Positions 45,645 through 54,245 of a DNA stretch of 64,000 nucleotides are shown here, one piece after another. The stretch is from the NCBI GenBank assembly GCA_001543015.1, contig LFLC01000038.1, forward strand, positions 1-64,000. The letters are read 5' to 3'. The notes beneath the pieces are model-generated. The model was not told the DNA's origin and ran no database searches. It worked only from the letters and a program-made list of their open reading frames with translations. Each line of letters opens with the position of its first letter. Within the stretch, counting starts at the first letter, position 1. Source of the stretch: Nitrosopumilus sp. LS_AOA (lineage in GTDB: Archaea; Thermoproteota; Nitrososphaeria; Nitrososphaerales; Nitrosopumilaceae). A program made the translations under genes and the position numbers.

Positions 45645-46616
45645 ATGCAAAAAAAAAGAGTGTTTCTTACTAGAACACTTCACGAGTTTGCATTAAAAGA
45701 GTTGAGGAAAAAATATCAGATAGAAATTCATTCAGGAAAAATTCCCATTCCCAAAAATATATTGAAAAATAAAATTAAAACAATTGATGGACTGATTTGT
45801 TTCCCATATGACAAAATTGATAAAAAAATGATGGACTTGGCAGCAAATCTCAAAGTGATTAGTACGTATAGTGTAGGTTTTGATCATATTGACATTAGTC
45901 ATGCAATAAAGAAGAAAATTCGTGTAGGATATACTCCCGAAGTTTTAACTGATGCAACTGCCAATTTGGCATTTACATTAATTCTAGATGTAATGCGAAG
46001 AGTTTCTGAAGGAGATAAAATTATTCGGAGTGGGAAATGGAGGCAAATTTACGGGGCATACGATTATGTCGGAATTGATCTTCAAGGAAAAACTTTGGGG
46101 ATATTAGGATTAGGAAGAATAGGAAGTACACTTGCTAAAAGAGTAAAAGCATTTGATATGAAAATAATATATCATAACAGAAAACGTGTTTCAAAATCTA
46201 AAGAAAAAGCACTTGGCATAAAATATGTCTCACAAGAAAAATTATTTACGCAAAGTGATATCATTTCAATTCACGTACCCCACACAGAGCAGACTGATGC
46301 ACTATTTGATTCAAAAGTGTTCAAAAAAATGAAAAAATCAGCATTTCTAATTAATACTGCACGTGGAAAGATTATCAAAGAAAAAGATCTAGTTTCAGCA
46401 CTAAAGAAAAAAACTATTGCAGGTGCTGGACTAGATGTGTTTGAATCAGAGCCCATAGGAAAAAATCATCCGTTGATTAAAATCTCAAATGTAGTACTAG
46501 CACCACACATTGGAAGTTCCACAAAAGAGACAAGAGAGCAGATGGCAAGAATCACTGTAAAGAATTTGAATTTAGGGTTGAGTGGGAAAAAGCCAATTTA
46601 TTCAGTTGGGTATTAG
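45645..46616 (+). CDS. D-2-hydroxyacid dehydrogenase (glyoxylate/phosphoglycerate type)
   Basis: NAD(P)H-dependent reduction of a 2-oxoacid. 323 residues; Rossmann motif LGILGLGRIGSTLAKRV, catalytic set in INTARGKIIKEK (Arg), DVFESEPIG (Glu) and LAPHIGSSTKETR (His). No ACT domain, so glyoxylate/hydroxypyruvate reductase is as likely as SerA. Divergent from the 48-aa gene. Confidence 0.9.
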   Translation: MQKKRVFLTRTLHEFALKELRKKYQIEIHSGKIPIPKNILKNKIKTIDGLICFPYDKIDKKMMDLAANLKVISTYSVGFDHIDISHAIKKKIRVGYTPEVLTDATANLAFTLILDVMRRVSEGDKIIRSGKWRQIYGAYDYVGIDLQGKTLGILGLGRIGSTLAKRVKAFDMKIIYHNRKRVSKSKEKALGIKYVSQEKLFTQSDIISIHVPHTEQTDALFDSKVFKKMKKSAFLINTARGKIIKEKDLVSALKKKTIAGAGLDVFESEPIGKNHPLIKISNVVLAPHIGSSTKETREQMARITVKNLNLGLSGKKPIYSVGY

Positions 46617-46715
46617 AGAATCACTGAATTTAGGCATAATTTCTCAAATAATCTCATGATATTTTTTATTGAAAAAACTCCAGTTTTTATAGATACGGTG
46701 TAAAGTAGTAGTAGA

Positions 46716-46805
46716 TTGAAAAAATTCAAACATACGAATGAAGAATTAGAATTAGCTAAACTACAAACTGAAAAAGAAAAGAAGAAAAAAACAGAATTAG
46801 ATTAA
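46716..46805 (+). CDS. Possible charged microprotein, 29 aa
   Basis: TTG start, KKFKHTNEELELAKLQTEKEKKKK, a single charged helix. TTTTTATAG (46684-46692) lies about 28 nt before the TTG, fitting a leaderless transcript. Low complexity makes chance possible. Confidence 0.3.
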   Translation: MKKFKHTNEELELAKLQTEKEKKKKTELD

Positions 46806-46847
46806 TATTTTCTCCTTGTCTTTTTCAGACAAGTTTTTTTTTAAAAA

Positions 46848-47213
46848 TTAAATTTTTGAAGAATATTTTTGGTCTAGTGTGTCATAGATTTTTTTTCTTT
46901 CAGGAATCAGTAGCATGTCTTCATCATACATTTTTGTAAAAAATGCGGCTAAAATACGAGTTCCATCTGAATCAAAAAATCGCACACTAAAACTAATTTT
47001 CTCGGGTTTTTGTTCCTGTACAAATTTGGCCGATTTTATCTTCTCTGAATCAATATGCATGTGTGCAGGACCGTCATTATCACCAACTGTAATCCACTTT
47101 TCTTTTTGTTTTATGCTAAGAGGGCTTCTAATTTCACTGATTGCTGCCCCGTTTTTTACAATAAACAGAATATGTTCAATTTTGACTAGATCAGATAATA
47201 ATTCAAAAAACAA
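46848..47213 (-). CDS. Hypothetical protein, 121 aa
   Basis: Soluble beta-rich protein, probably from TTG 47213. The central KWITVGDNDGPAHMHIDSEKI and SVRFFDSDGTRILAAFFTKMY faintly recall the HutX/ChuX heme-utilisation fold, but the evidence is thin. No signal peptide. Single gene, 40 bases downstream of the 89-aa gene on the same strand. Confidence 0.65.
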   Translation of the reverse strand: MFFELLSDLVKIEHILFIVKNGAAISEIRSPLSIKQKEKWITVGDNDGPAHMHIDSEKIKSAKFVQEQKPEKISFSVRFFDSDGTRILAAFFTKMYDEDMLLIPERKKIYDTLDQKYSSKI

Positions 47214-47253
47214 TAATCATTCTAAAAATCTAAAATATTTCAATTTTTGGGTA

Positions 47254-47523
47254 TTATTTCAGGTCAATTTGAATAAAATCATCAGCATCTCCATGTGCAC
47301 ATGCAGTTCCAACTGTTTTGACTAGTGAAAAATTAATCTTACCAGCATGAATTTTTCCCTCATTTTGAAGAAATCCAACCTTACCTGATACTATTTGTTT
47401 ATGACGTCCACAAGTGACTCCTACCATGTATTCGTCTTTGTCATCAACAATTGATACAATAAACTCTGGTGGATTCACACATTGTTTTCCCTCTTTCATA
47501 ACTGAGCATCTATCAGGAAGCAT
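47254..47523 (-). CDS. Hypothetical Cys/His protein, 89 aa
   Basis: CSVMKEGKQC near the start and CGRHK in the middle give a possible C-C-C-H zinc site; the rest is beta-rich (EYMVGVT, INFSLVKTVG) with a final CAHGDADDFIQIDLK. Not recognised. It probably forms a two-gene unit with the 121-aa gene. Confidence 0.7.
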   Translation of the reverse strand: MLPDRCSVMKEGKQCVNPPEFIVSIVDDKDEYMVGVTCGRHKQIVSGKVGFLQNEGKIHAGKINFSLVKTVGTACAHGDADDFIQIDLK

Positions 47524-47549
47524 ATTGAAATTTCATTTGTTATTAGATA

Positions 47550-48848
47550 TTAAGCTTGATTGAGGACACTATCAAAACTCCAGATTGACTTTATTGATTT
47601 TTGCTTGTAATCCAAATATCCTTTTTCTTGAAGTTTTTGAACAATAAAGGCAGAATATGCAGGAGCTCCAGTTGCTCCAGGGGAATTATAATTAATTATG
47701 TTAAAGGAATGTTCATTTTCAAGTTCCAATACATCTGACAAGAATTTACCTTGAGGAGTAATTACTGGAGAGCGAATTCCAGAGGTTCCTTTCTTTGAGA
47801 AAAATTCTGGTTTAATTTTTGGAATAAACTTTTGGATGCGATTAATCATGGCAGTTTTTGAAATAGAACTAAGCCATTCTTTTGATATTAGTGATAAAAA
47901 TTCAGAATCAAAAAGTAATTTTTTTGCGTTACCAGATAGTACGTCTTTGAATTTAGAAATTGATGTTCCAATATCTCCAATGTATCCTTCATATGTTTCA
48001 GGGCTCGGGACTGGAACTGCATTGGGCCCAACTTCTGTTTTACCATCTGCTTTTTTTATCCAGTGAGGATCAAGGAATGGATAACCTTTGAATTCTGCAA
48101 CAGAGTAGATAGTAGTTTTTACAAGATCACTATACTGAGGATCTGCAACCCAATACTCACCTCTAAAATGAATATCAGAATATTCTGTTGCCAATCCAAA
48201 CATTTGCGCAATATCTAATGAATTACCACCTGCACAATTTATCACAAAGTCAGCTGTAACATTTGCATCATCATCAAAAATTATTGTAGAGTCATTTTGA
48301 TTTTTTTTAATTTCTTTAACATTTTTTCCAAAAATAAAATTAGTCCCCAAGATATTTGATTCTTTTTTGATTTCATTTGTAAATGCACCATAATCAGTAG
48401 ATACCTCTCGTTTAGAATAAATTGCTGAATGACATTTAACATTGGGTTCCATAAGTGAGACTTGTTTTGCATCTAAGAGATCCAAATCTTGTGATGGAAT
48501 TCCATTTTCAGCACCCCAGTCCATATACTCCTCAAGACTTTTGTGTTGATTCTCATTAATTGCAATCTCTAGTACTCCAGTTTTTACCCAGGGGACATTT
48601 GCTTTTTTTGCTAATGACTCCCACATATCATATGAGATTAAAGCTGATTTTGCTAGAACCTTTTTTGTTTTAGGGTTTAGGTAAAAAGGAGAATGCACTA
48701 CTGCAGTATTTCTACTGCTTGCATGCATTGCAACATTTGATTCCTTTTCAATCACACATAGATTCACATCATAAAGAGATGAAAGCCAATAAGAAATACT
48801 AGTACCCAAAATACCGCCACCAATGATGGCAATATCATATTTTGACAT
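47550..48848 (-). CDS. FAD-dependent oxidoreductase, L-2-hydroxyglutarate oxidase-like
   Basis: 432 residues of the DAO superfamily. IAIIGGGILGTSISYWLSS binds FAD; HASSRNTAVVHSPFYLNPKTKK is very like LhgO; the C-terminal TSGIRSPVITPQGKF and NSPGATGAPAYSAFI close the FAD site. It likely oxidises L-2-hydroxyglutarate or a related hydroxyacid and passes electrons to a quinone. The neighbouring D-2-hydroxyacid dehydrogenase may be metabolically related. Confidence 0.87.
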   Translation of the reverse strand: MSKYDIAIIGGGILGTSISYWLSSLYDVNLCVIEKESNVAMHASSRNTAVVHSPFYLNPKTKKVLAKSALISYDMWESLAKKANVPWVKTGVLEIAINENQHKSLEEYMDWGAENGIPSQDLDLLDAKQVSLMEPNVKCHSAIYSKREVSTDYGAFTNEIKKESNILGTNFIFGKNVKEIKKNQNDSTIIFDDDANVTADFVINCAGGNSLDIAQMFGLATEYSDIHFRGEYWVADPQYSDLVKTTIYSVAEFKGYPFLDPHWIKKADGKTEVGPNAVPVPSPETYEGYIGDIGTSISKFKDVLSGNAKKLLFDSEFLSLISKEWLSSISKTAMINRIQKFIPKIKPEFFSKKGTSGIRSPVITPQGKFLSDVLELENEHSFNIINYNSPGATGAPAYSAFIVQKLQEKGYLDYKQKSIKSIWSFDSVLNQA

Positions 48849-49050
48849 AATCCAATTACAGAATCAATACATTAATTGATTCTGAATGTTTTAATGAAAA
48901 GAAATGAGAAATTTAATCCAAATGGGCACAAATTTAATGAAATTATTGATAGACTGTTACTAAACAGTGCAATTTTGAACTTAAAAATGAAAAATTACAA
49001 AATGCGTCGGTATTTATAGTAAAAAAATCAAAATTTGTTAGGTAATATTT

Positions 49051-49965
49051 ATGGTTTTAGAAGTAGTTAATGCTGATAGTGTCTGTAGGCGTTGTGGAAA
49101 AAAATCAATGCTAACAGATAATGTTACAGGTGAAAGATTTTGTGGAAAATGCGGTTTTGTAATTTCTGAAACAACACAAGACACAGGTCCTGAATGGAGA
49201 TCATTTTCTAAAGAAGGAGGAGCAGACCCAACTAGAACAGGTGCTCCAACTACACTTGCAATGCATGACAGAGGATTGGCAACTATCATCAATCCAATGA
49301 ACAGAGACGCTTCAGGAAAACCACTTACATCAGCTATGAAAAGTACAATTGAAAGACTTCGAACATGGGATAGTAGAAGTAAAGTAAACGCATCTTCTGA
49401 TAAAAATCTCAGACAAGCATTAAGTCAGTTGGCAACACTAAAAGACAAATTATCACTTAATGATGCAGTTATTGAAAAAGCATCATACATTTACAGAAAG
49501 GCACTGGAGAAAGGACTAGTTAGAGGTCGCTCCATTTCAGCATTAATTGCTGCAGCACTATATGCAGCATGTAGAGATACAGAAACTCCAAGAACACTCA
49601 AAGATGTTGCAGATGCAGGAAACATAAAGAAAAAAGATATTTCAAGATGTTATAGAATTTTACATAAAGAACTAGATCTTAAAATGCCAGTAGTTAATCC
49701 AATTCAATGTATTGCGAGAATTGCAAGTAAACTTGGTATCAGTGAAAAAACAAAACGTTATGCTGCCAAAGTACTACAGATTGCTCAAGAACATGAAGAA
49801 TCAGCAGGAAAAGATCCAATGGGACTAGCTGCTGCAGCACTTTACCTATCATGTGTAAAAAACAATGAAGACATGACTCAAAGAGATATTGCAGAGGCCT
49901 CAAATGTAACTGAAGTAACAATTAGAAATAGATACAAGGGTTTAAGATTGGACCAGGACGAGTAA
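49051..49965 (+). CDS. tfb: Transcription initiation factor B (TFB)
   Basis: 304 residues: zinc ribbon (CRRCGKKS...CGKCGFV), B-finger/linker with EWRSF, and two cyclin repeats (AALYAACR... and AALYLSCV...) ending with a helix-turn-helix (DIAEASNVTEVTIRNRYKGL). It recruits RNA polymerase and reads BRE. TATTTATAGT lies 31-40 nt before the ATG. Followed after 8 nt by tbp. Confidence 0.96.
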   Translation: MVLEVVNADSVCRRCGKKSMLTDNVTGERFCGKCGFVISETTQDTGPEWRSFSKEGGADPTRTGAPTTLAMHDRGLATIINPMNRDASGKPLTSAMKSTIERLRTWDSRSKVNASSDKNLRQALSQLATLKDKLSLNDAVIEKASYIYRKALEKGLVRGRSISALIAAALYAACRDTETPRTLKDVADAGNIKKKDISRCYRILHKELDLKMPVVNPIQCIARIASKLGISEKTKRYAAKVLQIAQEHEESAGKDPMGLAAAALYLSCVKNNEDMTQRDIAEASNVTEVTIRNRYKGLRLDQDE

Positions 49966-49973
49966 ATATAGAA

Positions 49974-50534
49974 ATGGCACAAACAAAACCAATAATTGCA
50001 ATTGTAAACGTTGTAGCTTCTGCAACAATTAATCAAAAATTAGACCTTTTAGATATTACAAAAAAATTCCCAGATGTTGAATATCATCCAGAACAGTTCC
50101 CAGGTGCAGTTTTCAGACTAAAAGAGCCTAGAACTGCAACCCTACTCTTTGGTTCAGGAAAAATGGTATGCACAGGTGCCAAATCAGAGAAAATATCAAT
50201 TAAAGCAGTAAACACTGTTGTTCAAAAACTAAGAAAAGGTAAAATCAAAATTAAAAACGATCCCATAGTTACAATACAAAATATTGTTTCATCAATTAAT
50301 CTCGGAGGCAAAGTTAACTTGGAGGAAGCAGCAAGATCACTTCCTAGAAGTATGTATGAACCAGAACAATTCCCAGGATTAATTCACAGAATGCTTGATC
50401 CAAAAACAGTAATTCTAATTTTTGCATCAGGCAAACTAGTTTGTGTTGGTGCCAAAGTAGAAGAAGAAATTCATCGTTCAGTAAATCAAATTCATGCTTT
50501 GCTTGAAGAAAAAGATTTAATGGTTTATGAATAA
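49974..50534 (+). CDS. tbp: TATA-binding protein (TBP)
   Basis: 186 residues with the two ~90-residue TBP repeats: PGAVFRLKEPRTATLLFGSGKMVCTGAKSE and FPGLIHRMLDPKTVILIFASGKLVCVGAKVE. Both intercalating Phe pairs look retained. It lies 8 nt after tfb, so both basal initiation factors share one transcript. Confidence 0.96.
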   Translation: MAQTKPIIAIVNVVASATINQKLDLLDITKKFPDVEYHPEQFPGAVFRLKEPRTATLLFGSGKMVCTGAKSEKISIKAVNTVVQKLRKGKIKIKNDPIVTIQNIVSSINLGGKVNLEEAARSLPRSMYEPEQFPGLIHRMLDPKTVILIFASGKLVCVGAKVEEEIHRSVNQIHALLEEKDLMVYE

Positions 50535-50633
50535 AACGTAAAAAAAATTATTTATTCAGTACTTGTTTGATTTCAAAAAATTATCATGGCGGTCTAACAT
50601 ATATCCAAAACGCATACTTGCTACAGGTAGAAT

Positions 50634-50771
50634 TTAAGGAAATGCAGTTCCAACTTGTAACAAAATTTCTTCTTCACCAAAAGATGGATGACATCGAATA
50701 GTACTACGGTTTAGGTGATCCGAATATTTGTAATATCCTGCAAACGTACATTTCTCACCAGTTTTGGGCAT
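50634..50771 (-). CDS. Small conserved-looking protein, 45 aa
   Basis: Missed by the track. PKTGEKCTFAGYYKYSDHLN ... GEEEILLQVGTAFP has an SH3-like beta pattern with two Cys and two His. It recalls short bacterial YjzC-like proteins (tGe-C-G-Y...F-P), though I hold that loosely. The gap of about 470 bases between tbp and the next gene holds only this and tRNA-Ser. Confidence 0.55.
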   Translation of the reverse strand: MPKTGEKCTFAGYYKYSDHLNRSTIRCHPSFGEEEILLQVGTAFP

Positions 50772-50831
50772 TGAATAATTTTGGAATATAATAGAATAAA
50801 AAAACATAGTTTAGATTTTTTAGAAATAAAA

Positions 50832-50933
50832 TGGCGCCGGGAGGGAGATTCGAACTCCCGTTCCCTTGCGAGAACGTGCTTTATGGTTTAACAATTTCCA
50901 GGCACGCGCCCTACCAGGCTAGGCGACCCCGGC
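50832..50933 (-). tRNA. tRNA-Ser (GGA) with a 15-nt anticodon-loop intron
   Basis: Acceptor GCCGGGG/TCCCGGC, discriminator G, encoded CCA. Anticodon stem CGTGC/GCACG; the loop reads CTGGAA plus 15 extra bases plus A. Long variable arm (TTCTC-GCAA-GGGAA), T-arm GGGAG-TTCGAAT-CTCCC. Long arm and G73 indicate Ser, anticodon GGA. The intron at 50881-50895 (position 37/38) should be cut by the EndA encoded at 15.3 kb. Confidence 0.93.
50881..50895 (-). other. tRNA-Ser intron
   Basis: ATTGTTAAACCATAA sits between loop positions 37 and 38. TGG of the anticodon loop can pair with CCA in the intron to form the central helix of a bulge-helix-bulge. Confidence 0.8.
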
Positions 50934-51002
50934 ACAAGTCTTGCGACAAAAATTCTTTGTAAAATCTGATTATAAATTGTATTATTTTAGAATCAAAAAA
51001 AA

Positions 51003-51449
51003 CTATTTCCAAATCGTAACAGTAGTTGATCTTTCAACAATATTTCCCTCTTTATCCACACCATTTACAGAAATTTTGTAGAGACCCTCTAAAACAGGAC
51101 TTCCATCATTTTTAATTTGGTCCCATGAAAAAATAATCTCATCTTCTGGTTCTAGTTCAGATACCACTTGAGCAGTAATTGGAGAATACATCAAAATTCC
51201 AGAGAGTCCAGTAATTTTCAGACCATATGATGCATCAGAAAAAACCAAAGTAGTAGTTCCAGAATTAATAATTTGAAGTTTCATATCTTCACCTTTTTTA
51301 AAATCAATTTTTTCAGTAACAATAGATACAGAATTGCCTTCAACAAAAATCAGTTGATCGGTATTTTTTACATCAAGTAGAAATATTCCAAATGCAAGAG
51401 CTGAAACTAAACCAACTCCAATAAAGATTATAAGACTTTTTGATAACAA
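51003..51449 (-). CDS. Secreted or membrane-anchored beta-sandwich protein, 148 aa
   Basis: N-terminal signal anchor (SLIIFIGVGLVSALAFGIFLL) then ~110 residues with the look of a BsuPI/Ig-type fold (FKKGEDMKLQIINSGTTTLVF, EIIFSWDQI, LEGLYKISV). TTG start 9 bases after the cbf5 stop on the same strand. Function unknown; external face inferred. Confidence 0.72.
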   Translation of the reverse strand: MLSKSLIIFIGVGLVSALAFGIFLLDVKNTDQLIFVEGNSVSIVTEKIDFKKGEDMKLQIINSGTTTLVFSDASYGLKITGLSGILMYSPITAQVVSELEPEDEIIFSWDQIKNDGSPVLEGLYKISVNGVDKEGNIVERSTTVTIWK

Positions 51450-51458
51450 TTTCGAAAA

Positions 51459-52475
51459 TTAATTTCCAGTGGGTTTGTCTTTTGGAGAAGTAGGTTTGGT
51501 TCTCCATTTTTTAGGATACGTGTTTGGGGCCATGATAATTCTTTTTGTTTCAAATGCGTATCCCTTTGTGGCATCACGAATTTCTTCTTCAGACATAGTA
51601 GCTGTAGCCAAAGCAACAACTTCTCCTTTTTGTGTATAAACACCAACAATATCACCACTTTTCAGATTTTGGGAAATTCTTAAAATACCAGGAATTGCAA
51701 GTTGGGCACCATGACACAGGGCATCAACTGCAGAATCACGAATCACCACAGATTTTAATTCACTAAATGCATACTCTACAGGTTTGATCATACCCATTAA
51801 TCTACTGGCATCTTTAGTCTCCTCCCATATTGCAAAAGCATTTGCTAGTTCATGCATAGTAACAAGACCATCAGTTTCACGGAATTGATCAACTCTAGTT
51901 CGTCTTAATTCAATCATTGTAGCTCCTGGTCCAAGAATTTCACCAATATCATAATACAATTTTCTAATGTATGTTCCTGATTCACATAAAATTCGAGTTA
52001 AAAGTAATCGCTCTTTTTGCTCCAATACTTCAAATTCATAGATATGTCTAGAACGTGTTTGTCTTACTACTGCAGAACGTTGTGGAGGTTTTTGGAAAAT
52101 TTCACCTCTAAACATTTCAATTATTTCATTTAATTTTTCTTTTGATGGAAGTGAATGGATTCGTCCCAATGCATGGTATTCTTTAGGACCCAAAAGTAAA
52201 ATGCCTAATGCTTTTGTTGCCTCACCCAATCCTAAAGGTAAAACTCCAGAAACTTGGGGATCTAATGTTCCACTATGGCCAATTTTTGGAAGTTTCAAAA
52301 TTCTTTTGGCCCAAGCTACTGTTTCATGACTGGTTGGTCCTGGGGGTTTATCCAAAATTATGATTCCGTAATTTAGTAATTGTTCAATGCTTCGTTTATC
52401 ATAATATGTCCCATACGCATCATCAGTAAAATCTTGATCAACTTCAACTAAATTTTCTAGTTGTTTGAGTGTCAA
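51459..52475 (-). CDS. truB: tRNA/rRNA pseudouridine synthase Cbf5 (TruB family)
   Basis: 338 residues. Catalytic Asp in KIGHSGTLDPQVSGVLPL; C-terminal PUA domain (VIRDSAVDALCHGAQLAIPGIL). Works in H/ACA particles and on tRNA U55. TTG start overlaps the cmk stop as TTGA. The rpl14e gene that often sits before cbf5 in archaea is missing. Confidence 0.94.
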   Translation of the reverse strand: MTLKQLENLVEVDQDFTDDAYGTYYDKRSIEQLLNYGIIILDKPPGPTSHETVAWAKRILKLPKIGHSGTLDPQVSGVLPLGLGEATKALGILLLGPKEYHALGRIHSLPSKEKLNEIIEMFRGEIFQKPPQRSAVVRQTRSRHIYEFEVLEQKERLLLTRILCESGTYIRKLYYDIGEILGPGATMIELRRTRVDQFRETDGLVTMHELANAFAIWEETKDASRLMGMIKPVEYAFSELKSVVIRDSAVDALCHGAQLAIPGILRISQNLKSGDIVGVYTQKGEVVALATATMSEEEIRDATKGYAFETKRIIMAPNTYPKKWRTKPTSPKDKPTGN

Positions 52476-53032
52476 AGTAATTTCCTCACAGTTTCAGTTG
52501 TAACATCAATTACTTGTGTTGCAGAGAGATTATCAGTATTAATTATAACATCAAAAACTGATTTATCATCACCAAAATCAAAATTATACAATTTTTTGTA
52601 TAATGCTTTATTCTTATCAAATCGTTTTTTTGTTATCTCAAAGGCATCTTCAGAACTCATATTGTCACGATTTTGCATTCTTTTTGAACTACTTATACGA
52701 GAACCCTCAAGCCAAATTTTAATTCCATCTTTGACTAGCCAAGGTAGTGTATAACTGGTAATTACCATACTTCCCTGATTAAATAACTCAGATAATTTTT
52801 CATCTAATTTTTTATCAAATTCTGGATTCTTTTCACGTTGATTTAGAAATTTCATTCCATCTTCTGTATCCCACCAATCATCACCACCAGAATTAAAGCC
52901 GTGTTCTTTTGCCATCTCTTTTAGAACATCGCCACCACTAAGATATTTTAAATCAAATTCTTTTGCTAGTCCTTTAGCAACAGTTGTTTTTCCTACGGCA
53001 GGAGGACCAGATATAACAATTGATTTCGTCAA
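52472..53032 (-). CDS. cmk: Cytidylate kinase
   Basis: It phosphorylates CMP/dCMP. 186 residues; P-loop ISGPPAVGKTTVAKGLA, LSGGDVLKEMAKEHG, and a lid with RMQNRDNMSSEDAFE. Archaeal Cmk size. TTGA overlaps on both sides (DUF106 gene stop, cbf5 start) indicate coupled translation. Confidence 0.9.
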   Translation of the reverse strand: MTKSIVISGPPAVGKTTVAKGLAKEFDLKYLSGGDVLKEMAKEHGFNSGGDDWWDTEDGMKFLNQREKNPEFDKKLDEKLSELFNQGSMVITSYTLPWLVKDGIKIWLEGSRISSSKRMQNRDNMSSEDAFEITKKRFDKNKALYKKLYNFDFGDDKSVFDVIINTDNLSATQVIDVTTETVRKLL

Positions 53033-53661
53033 CTGAGATCCATGGATGTTTTGGTCAGTTTCATAATCATTCCACTAAACGCAATTGATGAGAGGAAATA
53101 CCATGCCCATAGAAACAATCCATTTTCTCTACCAAAACAAACATGTTCAGGATCTAATGCCTGTACGGCATTACATGTTAATTGAAACATGTCTCCAGGA
53201 ATCACATTTAGCGGTATTGGGGAGATAGCTACAGTGTATGTGAATAATTGTGGTAACACAAGATAAAATATCAAAATCAATGGAACAAAAGTAATCATCA
53301 TAGGCCTCATATTCATCTGCATCATCTCCATGGACATTTTGTTCATGTATGATGATTTTTTGTTTAGTTCAGCTGTTCTTGCTACATCCTTAGAACGCAT
53401 TGCAGACATTCTTTCTTTTTGCCATGCTCGAGTTTCTTTCATGATTCGTTTTAGTTTAGTTGAATCAACCATTTTCTTTCTTACAGCAGAGTTGAAGATA
53501 TTTAGCATAATTCCAAATCCTGTAACTGCAAACATTGATGCAATTAGTCCTTTGACAATTGGATCATCACTACCCAAAACCATTCTTCCCTCACCTCCAA
53601 GAAATTCAGGGAGTTGTAGAAATATCGAATCAATTAAGAGTAATACAGAGTTTATTTCCAT
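53029..53661 (-). CDS. EMC3/TMCO1-like membrane protein (DUF106, YidC/Oxa1 superfamily)
   Basis: 210 residues. Three membrane segments with a charged coiled-coil hairpin between the first and second (KLKRIMKETRAWQKERMSAMRS...) and a Met-rich stretch (MSMEMMQMNMRPMM). This layout matches archaeal insertases of the Oxa1 superfamily that sit beside secY. It probably helps insert membrane proteins with Sec. Its place between adk and cmk is the archaeal norm; rpl34e, often next, is absent. Confidence 0.88.
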   Translation of the reverse strand: MEINSVLLLIDSIFLQLPEFLGGEGRMVLGSDDPIVKGLIASMFAVTGFGIMLNIFNSAVRKKMVDSTKLKRIMKETRAWQKERMSAMRSKDVARTAELNKKSSYMNKMSMEMMQMNMRPMMITFVPLILIFYLVLPQLFTYTVAISPIPLNVIPGDMFQLTCNAVQALDPEHVCFGRENGLFLWAWYFLSSIAFSGMIMKLTKTSMDLS

Positions 53662-53666
53662 TTTTT

Positions 53667-54245
53667 TTACAGTCCTAGCGCAGAAATTATCTTATCTGCT
53701 GCTTCATCAATCTTTCCCTCGTCGTTAAGAATGTGTCTAACAGGTGTGCCAGTGATCACTGCACATGCTGAAATCATACCTGTTTGATATTCTAGTTCTT
53801 TTCTAATGTTAATTAATGTGATATTATCCCTATTGCGAGTTTCATCTTGCATACGTCTGTTGTAAATTTCCTCAGGCTTTGCTGCCACTGAAATAAAGTT
53901 TGATGGTTTGATTATTTTTAAAACATATTCAGGTAATCCTGGATAATATCCTTCAGTAGATGTGATAAATGCATGAGTATCAATGATTACAATAGCTTCA
54001 GTTAGTGTAGCAATTTTTTCAGCAGCAATTTTTTGAAGATTTTGTTGTTCAGATATAGGTAGTTTTCTCAAACCATCCCTGTCTTGCAAACCATTCTCTT
54101 TTGCAATATCAAACATCAATGTTCCATAACTAATTACTTTAACTTGGATATTCTTACTTTTTAGAATATCAACAATCATTGTGAGTAGACTAGTTTTTCC
54201 AACACCAGGTATTCCTACCAATACGATTTTCTTATTTTCTGCCAA
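53667..54245 (-). CDS. adkA: Adenylate kinase, archaeal type
   Basis: It converts AMP and ATP to ADP. P-loop LVGIPGVGKTSLLTMI; archaeal trimeric AdkA-like length (~192). The start may be GTG 54254 (track) or TTG 54245; both overlap the secY end. I prefer the shorter, which puts KKIVLVGIPGVGKT near the N-terminus as usual. Confidence 0.9.
   Translation of the reverse strand: MAENKKIVLVGIPGVGKTSLLTMIVDILKSKNIQVKVISYGTLMFDIAKENGLQDRDGLRKLPISEQQNLQKIAAEKIATLTEAIVIIDTHAFITSTEGYYPGLPEYVLKIIKPSNFISVAAKPEEIYNRRMQDETRNRDNITLINIRKELEYQTGMISACAVITGTPVRHILNDEGKIDEAADKIISALGL

Noticed and set aside
53330-53728. 132-aa plus ORF
   Set aside because: Antisense to the EMC3-like gene in the spc operon; no start signal or recognisable domain.
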